Source of the DNA: an uncultured Planctomycetaceae bacterium
GTDB lineage: Bacteria; Planctomycetota; Planctomycetia; Pirellulales; Pirellulaceae
Direction: 5' to 3'
Assembly: GCA_903927685.1 (NCBI GenBank)
Contig: CAIYOB010000062.1
Location: forward strand, 1 to 12,024
Length of the DNA: 12,024 nt
The notes under the pieces are model-generated. The model was not told the origin of the DNA. It saw only the letters and a list, made by a program, of their open reading frames with translations, and did not search any database. Below are positions 6,585-12,024 of the stretch, piece by piece. The position numbers and the translations under genes are program-made. Position 1 is the first letter of the stretch; the number at the start of each line of letters is the position of its first letter.

Positions 6585-8888
6585 ATGAACACATCAACGA
6601 AATGCATCACGCTGTTTGCCGCGCTCTGTTTCCTCGCGCTGGGCGTTCCGCTCCAGGCGCCTGCGGCCACGATTGAGACCGCGTCGTTCGTGGTGGAATT
6701 CGATGCCGAAAGTCACAGATTTTCCCTCCACCACCAGCCGACGCAGCGGACCTTCGTCAGGAGCGGCATGTTCACAAATGGCGACGGGAAGGCGACGATC
6801 ACCGCGGTCGAACATCCCGTTCTCGGGAAAGCCCAGGCAATCGAAATTGTCTGGCCGAATGGAAACCGGGACCGCATCGCGATTTACCCCAAACTCGACT
6901 TTGTCCTTTTCAGTTCCACGCTGCGCAACAACGGCACCGAACCGTTGATCGTGGACCAACTCACGCCTTTCACCGTGGCCTTGGACGTTGGCCTATCGCC
7001 CAACGATCTGCGGGTGTCCGGGACACGTAGCGACCTGGCGGCGCCGGGAGGCGAGAAAGCCAGCCACGCGTTCGCGGCGGTGGTCGATCCGGTCTCACGG
7101 CGGGGTGTCGTCGGCGGTTGGCTCACGCATGAGCGCGCCAGCGGCATGGTGCTGACCCCCGTCTCGGCGGACAAGAAGGACGCCCTGATGAAACCGCGGC
7201 TCGATTACGGCCGGCTGTGGATCATGCCTGGGGCGGAGGCGGCGACCGAGACCTTCGCGCTGGGCTGGTTTGAGGACGCGCGGCTGGGACTTGAGGCCTA
7301 CGCTGACGCGATCAAGCAGGTTTACAACATCCGTCTTCCGAGACCGCCGATCGGCCATTGCACCTGGTACATGGAGAAGAACCAGTTCTCGTGCTCCGAG
7401 GCCAAGCTGCCGGAACTGGTCGAGGTCGCGGCACGGGAACTGAAGCCATTCGGGTTCGAGTTCCTCCAGATCGACGATTTCTGGCAGACCGGCCAGCACG
7501 GGTTCGGCGGCTCAGGCAGGCAATTCCTCAACGTCAATCAGGGCGCCTTCCCCTCAGGCATGAAGGCTGCGGCGGAACGTATCAAGTCGGCCGGTCTCAC
7601 GCCGGGCCTCTGGCTCATCCCGTTTGCGGGGAACAGCCAGGACCCGTACTTCGCCGCCCACCCGGACTGGTTCGCCAAGCGCGCCAGCACCGGGAAACCG
7701 TTCGACACGTACTGGGGCGGCTCCTGTCTGGATATGACGCATCCTCCCGCCCGCGAGTACCTGCGCTCCGTCGTGAAGCAGATGGCGGGCGATTGGGGTT
7801 ACTCGCTCTTCAAGATGGATGGGCTCTACACCGGCTGCGCGGTCGATCACGCCGACAAGCTCACCGACGACCTCGGTGGTGCCGTTTTGGCCAATCCGGA
7901 CAAGACCCAGATCGAAGCGTATCGCGACGGGTTCCGGCTGTTCCGTGAGGCGGCGGGACCGCGGGCGTTCCTGCTCGGCTGCACAATCGTGCAGAACATG
8001 CGCTCGTTCAGCGGCGCGTTCGGCCTGGTGGATGCGATGCGCGTCGGGCCGGACACCGGCGGCGTCATCGGCGCGGCGCCCGCCTCGCGCCTCTGGTTCC
8101 TCAACGGCCGTGTCTGGTGGAACGATCCTGACGTGGTCATCGTCCGGCCCGACAAGGGCTCGCTCAACTGGGCGCGCCGCAATGCCACATGGGCGGCCAT
8201 TGCTGGTCAGCTCTTCTACAACAGCGACTGGTTGCCGGACCTGCCGGCCGAGCGACTTGAAGTCCTCAAGCGCTGCATGCCGTCGCACGGGTTGACGACA
8301 GCCCGGCCGGTGGATGTCTTCGAGACCTGGATGCCGCAAATTTGGCTGCTCACCGACACGCGTGGGAGCGTCCGCCGCGACATCGTCGCCATCTACAAAT
8401 GGTGGGGCGACACGCGTCCGTTCGCGATCGCCACGGAACGCCTCGGCCTGCCGGCAGCGAAGGAATATGTCGCCTTCGATTTCTGGGCGAATCAATTCCT
8501 GCCGCCATTCAAGGACACGCTCGCCATCACGCTCGAAAGAGACTCGTGCAGCGTCCTCGCCGTGCGCCCGGCCGCCGATCATCCGCAACTCCTCAGCACT
8601 TCGCGCCACGTCACGCAAGGCATCGCGGATGTCGCCGGCGAAGTGTGGGACGCCGCGACCAAGACGCTTTCCGGTGTCAGCACTGTCGTCGGCAACGATT
8701 CCTACGAACTACGCATCGCGATGCCAGCTGGCGGCATCGGGCAAGCCCCTGCGGTTGTCCTGTCGGCGGAAGATGCTCGGGCTGGGGTCGCGACGCGCAT
8801 CGCCCGCGATGGCCAGAATCTGCGTGTGATCCTTACCAGCCAGACCAGCCGTGCGGTACGCTGGAGCATCCGCTTCGGCACCAGATAG
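6585..8888 (+). CDS. Secreted GH36-like alpha-galactosidase (clan GH-D), paralogue B
   Basis: Predicted exported clan GH-D hydrolase of 767 residues. The ATG at 6585 is preferred to the one at 6561 because a good signal peptide starts there (MNTSTK, hydrophobic CITLFAALCFLALGVPLQ, cleavage near APA-AT), and a GAGG sits 11 bases upstream. The layout equals that of the gene at 1273: N-terminal beta-sandwich, barrel starting near HCTWYM, D297-D298-F-W in place of DDGW, likely nucleophile D412 in KMDGLY, R486 and likely acid/base D490 in RVGPDT, then a C-terminal beta domain. The two are paralogues: residues 502-579 match residues 510-587 of the other at 64 of 78 positions by eye, whereas the N-terminal domains are less alike. 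The DDG-to-DDF change lies in the substrate pocket region and may mean another acceptor or sugar. It is the last intact gene of the operon, 49 bp after the GH3 stop. Family fairly sure, substrate not. Confidence 0.85.
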   Translation: MNTSTKCITLFAALCFLALGVPLQAPAATIETASFVVEFDAESHRFSLHHQPTQRTFVRSGMFTNGDGKATITAVEHPVLGKAQAIEIVWPNGNRDRIAIYPKLDFVLFSSTLRNNGTEPLIVDQLTPFTVALDVGLSPNDLRVSGTRSDLAAPGGEKASHAFAAVVDPVSRRGVVGGWLTHERASGMVLTPVSADKKDALMKPRLDYGRLWIMPGAEAATETFALGWFEDARLGLEAYADAIKQVYNIRLPRPPIGHCTWYMEKNQFSCSEAKLPELVEVAARELKPFGFEFLQIDDFWQTGQHGFGGSGRQFLNVNQGAFPSGMKAAAERIKSAGLTPGLWLIPFAGNSQDPYFAAHPDWFAKRASTGKPFDTYWGGSCLDMTHPPAREYLRSVVKQMAGDWGYSLFKMDGLYTGCAVDHADKLTDDLGGAVLANPDKTQIEAYRDGFRLFREAAGPRAFLLGCTIVQNMRSFSGAFGLVDAMRVGPDTGGVIGAAPASRLWFLNGRVWWNDPDVVIVRPDKGSLNWARRNATWAAIAGQLFYNSDWLPDLPAERLEVLKRCMPSHGLTTARPVDVFETWMPQIWLLTDTRGSVRRDIVAIYKWWGDTRPFAIATERLGLPAAKEYVAFDFWANQFLPPFKDTLAITLERDSCSVLAVRPAADHPQLLSTSRHVTQGIADVAGEVWDAATKTLSGVSTVVGNDSYELRIAMPAGGIGQAPAVVLSAEDARAGVATRIARDGQNLRVILTSQTSRAVRWSIRFGTR

Positions 8889-8915
8889 GCGTTGGAAACA
8901 CGCGATCTTGCTGCC

Positions 8916-8946
8916 GGGGCCATGAGCCCCTTGTGGCGCGTGCCAC
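8916..8946 (+). terminator. Two tandem small hairpins after the GH operon
   Basis: GGGGC/GCCCC arms (8916-8920 and 8926-8930, 5-base loop) are followed two bases later by GTGGC/GCCAC arms (8933-8937 and 8942-8946, 4-base loop). Both stems are perfect. No T-run follows, so this is not a classic intrinsic terminator; it could be an mRNA-stabilising 3' structure or a weak terminator between the GH36-like gene and the sulfatase remnant. Short GC stems also arise by chance in such DNA. Confidence 0.3.
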
Positions 8947-8973
8947 GTTCCGATTCCATTGTGAGATTCGGCC

Positions 8974-9267
8974 ATGAAACACGTCGCCTTCGCGGTTTTA
9001 TTGCTGCTGACGCCGCTGGCTGCGCTGTACGCCTCCGACGCGCCGGCGCGGAAACCCAACATCCTGCTCCTTGTCGCGGACGATCTGGCAACCCGGCTGG
9101 GCTGCTACGACGACAAGGCGGCGACGACACCGAACCTGGATCGGCTGGCGCGCGAAGGCGTGCTGTTCAACCGGGCCTACGCGCACGGTTCGGTGTGCAT
9201 CCCGAGCCGCACGTCGTTCATGCTGGGCCTGAACAACCGACAGGCGGGGTCGGATCATTTCAAGTGA
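8974..9267 (+). pseudogene. Truncated type I (formylglycine) sulfatase
   Basis: N-terminal 97 residues of an S1-family sulfatase, a secreted enzyme that removes sulfate esters, often from polysaccharides. A signal peptide is present (MKHVAFAVLLLLTPLAALYA). PNILLLVADDL supplies metal ligands D36 and D37, TPNLDRLAREG is typical of the family, and C75-I-P-S-R79 is the motif whose Cys becomes formylglycine. The frame ends with TGA at 9265 in a region where family members normally continue for several hundred residues. In frame after the stop the sequence reads HPDTD before a second TGA at 9283, so the first stop may be a CGA-to-TGA change, with sulfatase homology lost soon after. The product would lack most of the alpha/beta core and the C-terminal subdomain, so it is almost surely inactive. 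It lies 85 bp after the GH36-like gene, consistent with a former last gene of the operon. A chimeric assembly could give the same picture. Confidence 0.85.
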
Positions 9268-9691
9268 CACCCGGACACTGACTGAACATGCCCCAAACGG
9301 CGAGCCGACAATCGCTTCGTCGAGGCACGACCGCCACCGTGTCCGTCGATTGCCGGGCCACGACGCCGTCGGACGGGACGAGGATGTCGTGCGACGGCGG
9401 CGATCGGCCGTCCATCAAGCGATCCAGGAGCGCGGCGGTCTCGTAGCCCAACTGCCAGCCGTTGCGCGAGACGCTCGACAGGGTCGGCCGGCAGAACTCG
9501 CACACCGTCGGGTCATCTTCCATCCCCAGCACGGCCACATCGTGCGGAATGTCCAGACCCAACCGCTGACATTCGTCCATGGCGGCGCGGGCCCGATAGT
9601 CCTGCATGGCCAGCAGCGCCATCCACGGCAGCGAAACGGGATGGGCCAACGCCACGTGCCGCACCGGGTTGGTCTTCTTCTGGGTTGCCAT
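9260..9691 (-). pseudogene. Remnant of a XylR-type (LacI-like sensor plus AraC) transcription regulator
   Basis: The reverse-strand frame encodes 143 residues from the ATG at 9691. The stretch DYRARAAMDECQRLGLDIP then VAVLGMEDDPTVCEFC and LSSVSRNGWQLGYETAALLDRLM matches the second half of the periplasmic-binding-protein-like sensor domain of XylR-type regulators common in PVC bacteria. Such proteins are usually near 380 residues with a C-terminal AraC-type helix-turn-helix. Here the frame ends about 20-25 residues after the RQSTDTVAV segment in unrelated-looking sequence, with no DNA-binding domain. The N-terminus, MATQKKTNPVRHVALA, resembles the usual start of these regulators but jumps almost at once to the late sensor segment, implying an internal loss of most of the sensor's first half. 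Its stop lies inside the last codons of the convergent sulfatase remnant. It cannot bind DNA in the usual way and is probably dead. It once may have controlled either the sugar genes or the divergent UroD/oxidoreductase pair. Confidence 0.75.
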
Positions 9692-9739
9692 GCTACAACA
9701 GCATCCCCGCCTTTCGTCAAACTGGTTCGCATGGGTGGG

Positions 9740-9763
9740 GCGCAAAACCACGCTGTTTTGCGC
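9740..9763. promoter_or_regulatory. Perfect palindrome, candidate operator
   Basis: GCGCAAAAC (9740-9748) and GTTTTGCGC (9755-9763) are perfect inverted copies around a 6-base spacer, CACGCT. The site is about 50 bases upstream of the regulator remnant's start and 166 bases upstream of the UroD-like gene, in the divergent intergenic region where a self-regulated LacI/XylR-type repressor would bind. No T-run adjoins either side, which argues against a terminator. Its link to the remnant regulator is inference from position. Confidence 0.5.
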
Positions 9764-9929
9764 AAAGACACGCTACCCACACAGCTCCGATTCGCCATAA
9801 TGAAAACCAACGCCACGCCTGCAAGTAGCCTATTTGGCACGAGTGTGTCGCTCCCGCCGGATCGTGCTGCCCGAGATCGTGTGAGGTCTCGCCGCGAAAC
9901 AAGCCGTCGTTGAAGAGACAGGAAACGTT
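9764..9929. other. Intergenic leader of the UroD-like gene
   Basis: No convincing coding frame is seen. CATAAT at 9796-9801 could be a -10 box for the + strand genes, but no good -35 lies at the expected distance. AGGAAA at 9920-9925 is the ribosome-binding site for the ATG at 9930. The rest shows no strong structure. Confidence 0.35.
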
Positions 9930-10895
9930 ATGAAGATCGCCTTCACCCCGGTCATCTACGAACACGCGGCCAGATTCGTGGGGCGAACCGTTTGGGAAGT
10001 CTCGCGCGATCCCGAATTGATGTTCGAAGGCCATCGCCGTGCGTACCTGGAATATCGGCAGCAGGTCATCGCCGTCGGTATCGACATCTATAACCTGGAG
10101 GCCGAGGCCTACGGGGCCAAGGTCGAGGCCGGAACCGTCGACGCGATTCCGGCGATTCATCACCCGCTGCTGGCGACGCTGGAGGAAGGCCTGACACTGC
10201 CGCCCTTCGACCCGCAACGCGACGGGCGGATCGCGATGGTCCTGTCGGTCGGCCAGCGGCTGAAGCAAGAGTTCCCCGACGCCGACGTGCGGCTGCCGGT
10301 CGCCGGGCCGTTCTCCATCGCCTTTAACCTCCGCGGCATCAACGATCTGTGCCTGGACTCGGCCCTGCGGCCGGACGAGACGGCCCGCTTTCTGATGCGA
10401 CTGGCGGAGCATCAGGGCGTGCTGTGCCAAGCGATCGCGGACGCCGGGCTCGATGTGGCTTTCTTCGAGTCGGCCGCGGCCCCGCCGATCCTCTCGCCGC
10501 AGCAGTTTCATGACCTGGAACTCCCGGCGCTGCGCCGGATTCTGGAGGTCGCCAGCAACTGCCTCGGCCGCCCCGTTCCATGTATCATGGGCGGCAATAC
10601 GTATCCGATTTTGGACGATATTTTGTCGACCGGCACCAACTACGTGGCCTGCAACATCGAAACCAACCAGCGGGCCTTTGTCGAAGCCGTGGCCCGTCAG
10701 CAACCGCACGTGAAAATCCGCGTCAACCTCGATCCGGGCGTCGTGGCGTGTCCTGATCCCCAGCGGATCTATCGCGCCATCGACCACGTTTTGGACATCG
10801 TCGGCGGGCGGCCGCAGTGCGTGATGGGCACCGGCGCGCTGCCGTTGGAGACCCCGCCGGAAAACATCCGGCTCATTCGCGAGTACGTCGCTTAA
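9930..10895 (+). CDS. Uroporphyrinogen decarboxylase (UroD)-superfamily protein
   Basis: A 321-residue protein, close to the family length of roughly 340. It has the UroD-like barrel layout: AGPFSIAFNLRGINDL in the middle, a GGNTYPILDDILSTG strand-turn near 221-235, and the C-terminal LPLETPPENIRLIREYV signature. It lacks the N-terminal RxxGRxLPEY-like motif of true HemE, so haem synthesis is unlikely. Relatives include MtaA/CmuA-type corrinoid methyltransferases, which bind zinc through an H-x-C motif and a later Cys. Here the corresponding region reads PCIMGGN (C218) and the C-terminal position reads GTGALPLE, with Ala where a Cys is expected, so the zinc site seems absent. No signal peptide; cytoplasmic. 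The start is supported by AGGAAA four bases upstream. The oxidoreductase gene follows after 11 bp, so the two are probably co-transcribed. Superfamily sure; reaction unknown. Confidence 0.8.
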   Translation: MKIAFTPVIYEHAARFVGRTVWEVSRDPELMFEGHRRAYLEYRQQVIAVGIDIYNLEAEAYGAKVEAGTVDAIPAIHHPLLATLEEGLTLPPFDPQRDGRIAMVLSVGQRLKQEFPDADVRLPVAGPFSIAFNLRGINDLCLDSALRPDETARFLMRLAEHQGVLCQAIADAGLDVAFFESAAAPPILSPQQFHDLELPALRRILEVASNCLGRPVPCIMGGNTYPILDDILSTGTNYVACNIETNQRAFVEAVARQQPHVKIRVNLDPGVVACPDPQRIYRAIDHVLDIVGGRPQCVMGTGALPLETPPENIRLIREYVA

Positions 10896-10900
10896 GGAGA
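10894..10900 (+). promoter_or_regulatory. Strong ribosome-binding site overlapping the UroD-like stop codon
   Basis: AAGGAGA begins within the TAA stop codon and ends six bases before the ATG at 10907. It fixes the oxidoreductase start and suggests coupled translation of the two genes. Confidence 0.7.
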
Positions 10901-10906
10901 CCTGCC

Positions 10907-12024
10907 ATGACCGCCTCAAACCTCACTCGTCGTCAGTTTGTTAAGACCGCTGCCGCCGCCTGCGCCGCACCACTGATCATCCCCGCTTCGGCCTGGGGAG
11001 CGGAAGGCAACCCCGCGCCCAATGAGCGCATCACCGTCGGGATGATTGGCGTCGGCCGTCAGGCCAAGTACCTCAACCTCAAACAGTTCTTGCGAATGCC
11101 CGACGTTCAGGTCGTCGCCGTGTGCGACGTCGATTCGTGGCGGCTGGCCAATGCCAAGCAGCAGGTCGAAGAGGGCTATGCGAAGAGTAAGCCGACGGGC
11201 ACGTACCAGGGCTGCGACACGTACCGGGACTTCCGCGAACTCCTGGCGCGTCAGGACATCGACGCGGTGATGATCTCGACGCCCGACCACTGGCACGTGC
11301 CGATGGCCTTGGCCGCGTTCGAAGCCGGCAAGGACGTGTCCCTGGAGAAGCCGATCACGCGTTGCATCGGCGAAGGCCGCCAGTTGTGCGCGGCCGCCAA
11401 ACGCTTGGGCCGCGTGTTCCGCACGGACAGCGAGTTGCGATCCTACGCCCACATCGTGCAGGCGGCCGAGTTGGTCCGCAACGGCCTCATCGGCAAGGTC
11501 CACACGGTGACGGTGGGCGTGCCGGGCAGCGACGTGGGCTGCCCGCCGCAACCCGAGATGCCGGTCCCGCCGGACCTGGACTACGAAGCCTGGCAAGGAC
11601 CGGCCCCGCGGGCGCCGTACACCGAGTTCCGCGTTCACAAGCCCCAGGCCTACGAGCGGCCGGGCTGGATGCGGCACCTGTATTACTGCGACGGCATGAT
11701 CACCAACTGGACGACGCATTGGAACGACGGCGCGGCGTTCGCGACGGGCCTGGACCGCACGGGGCCCGTCGAGATCGAGGCCACCGGTGAATACCCGCCC
11801 GCCGACAGCTTCTGGAACGTGCTGGTGAAGTTCGAGGTCAAGATGCGATTCGCCGACGGCATCCAATGGACCTATCGCACCGAAAAGCCGTACTTCAAGA
11901 TCGAGGGCAGCGACGGCTGGGTGTACGCCGAGTACACGCAGCTGAAAGTCAACCTGGGCGGTCAGGAAGGCTATCTCTTCCTCAACGATAAGAAGGTCAA
12001 ACCGCAGCCGAAGCTGATGCCGGC
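10907..12024 (+). CDS. Tat-exported Gfo/Idh/MocA family oxidoreductase, 3' end outside window
   Basis: 372 codons are visible with no stop, so the gene runs past the window; the family is usually 380-480 residues, so most is present. Residues 1-31 form a twin-arginine signal (TRRQFVKTAA, R8-R9, then an Ala-rich stretch), so the folded protein with its cofactor is probably exported by Tat. A Rossmann NAD(P)-binding fold follows, with GMIGVG at G45/G48/G50, VAVCDVD, the STPDHWHV motif, and E147-K148-P149 whose Lys is the usual catalytic residue. The C-terminal domain has GMITNWTTHWNDGA with H271 and D274 at the expected catalytic positions. Members oxidise or reduce sugars, inositols or their derivatives using NAD(P). 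Paralogue-rich Tat-targeted members are typical of Planctomycetota and relatives. It sits 11 bp after the UroD-like gene behind a strong ribosome-binding site. Family very sure; substrate unknown. Confidence 0.92.
   Translation, partial: MTASNLTRRQFVKTAAAACAAPLIIPASAWGAEGNPAPNERITVGMIGVGRQAKYLNLKQFLRMPDVQVVAVCDVDSWRLANAKQQVEEGYAKSKPTGTYQGCDTYRDFRELLARQDIDAVMISTPDHWHVPMALAAFEAGKDVSLEKPITRCIGEGRQLCAAAKRLGRVFRTDSELRSYAHIVQAAELVRNGLIGKVHTVTVGVPGSDVGCPPQPEMPVPPDLDYEAWQGPAPRAPYTEFRVHKPQAYERPGWMRHLYYCDGMITNWTTHWNDGAAFATGLDRTGPVEIEATGEYPPADSFWNVLVKFEVKMRFADGIQWTYRTEKPYFKIEGSDGWVYAEYTQLKVNLGGQEGYLFLNDKKVKPQPKLMP

Noticed and set aside
5513..6670. Long reverse-strand open frame of 385 codons opposite the GH3 gene
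   Set aside because: It lies antisense to a gene with clear GH3 motifs. Its residues are Arg-rich with no recognisable motif, as expected of an opposite frame in GC-rich DNA.
7554..8618. Reverse-strand open frame of 354 codons opposite the second GH36-like gene
   Set aside because: No motif is seen, and a similar shadow frame exists opposite the first paralogue, so the openness reflects base composition.
8892..9281. Forward open frame of 129 codons overlapping the sulfatase remnant
   Set aside because: It is another frame of the sulfatase sequence. It has Pro/Arg/Gly-rich composition and no signal peptide or family motif.
9283..9350. Possible frameshift continuation of the regulator in another reverse frame (reads LDEAIVGSPFGACSVSV)
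   Set aside because: It does not clearly resemble the start of the AraC-type domain, so I could not support a simple frameshift over a junction with other sequence.
9740..9763. Palindrome as an intrinsic terminator
   Set aside because: No T-run follows on either strand, and it lies between divergent starts rather than after a gene.
9717..10919. Reverse-strand open frame of 400 codons across the UroD-like gene
   Set aside because: The forward frame has family motifs, a ribosome-binding site and a fitting length. The reverse frame has no known motif and spans the intergenic region.
10916..11866. Reverse-strand open frame of 316 codons opposite the oxidoreductase
   Set aside because: It is antisense to a gene with Tat, Rossmann and EKP motifs. 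Its protein is full of Arg, Val and His repeats from codon shadowing.

Overview
This window is a GC-rich stretch of bacterial DNA, about 62-65% GC by impression rather than by count. Its gene content suggests a glycan-degrading member of the Planctomycetota/Verrucomicrobiota/Kiritimatiellota (PVC) group: secreted glycoside hydrolases in one strand-consistent cluster, a type I sulfatase remnant, a XylR-type LacI/AraC regulator remnant, a UroD-like protein and a twin-arginine-exported Gfo/Idh/MocA oxidoreductase. The taxonomic call is inference from this combination; no rRNA or marker gene is present.

Region 1 (about 1-8888, + strand) is a tightly packed saccharolytic operon. It starts with the 3' part of a beta-propeller, sialidase-like protein with a C-terminal discoidin-like domain. 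That gene overlaps by ATGA a secreted clan GH-D (GH36/raffinose-synthase-like) alpha-galactosidase candidate. A 19-bp gap leads to a secreted multidomain GH3 enzyme with an extra N-terminal beta-sandwich, and a 49-bp gap leads to a second GH36-like enzyme that is a clear paralogue of the first. All three complete enzymes carry signal peptides, so the cluster probably acts in the periplasm or outside the cell on a galactose-containing oligo- or polysaccharide: the GH36-like enzymes would remove alpha-linked side residues and the GH3 enzyme beta-linked glycosyl residues. The exact substrate cannot be read from the sequence.

Region 2 (about 8889-9929) is a breakpoint-like zone. A sulfatase keeps its signal peptide, metal ligands and formylglycine motif but stops after 97 residues. 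It meets, tail to tail and with 8 bp overlap, a reverse-strand fragment of a XylR-type regulator that lacks its C-terminal DNA-binding domain and apparently most of its N-terminal half. Upstream of the regulator, between it and the next + strand gene, lies a perfect 9-bp-arm palindrome that looks like an operator.

Region 3 (9930-12024, + strand) holds a UroD-superfamily protein and, 11 bp later with a good Shine-Dalgarno sequence, a Tat-exported Gfo/Idh/MocA oxidoreductase that runs off the window. These two look like an operon that diverges from the broken regulator and may once have been controlled by it.

I see no tRNA, rRNA, CRISPR array, transposase or phage gene. I did not find a convincing new defence or mobile system. 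The most unusual points are the GH3 enzyme that lacks the canonical substrate-binding His, the sulfatase/regulator junction, the palindrome beside the broken regulator, and the UroD-like protein without recognisable metal ligands.
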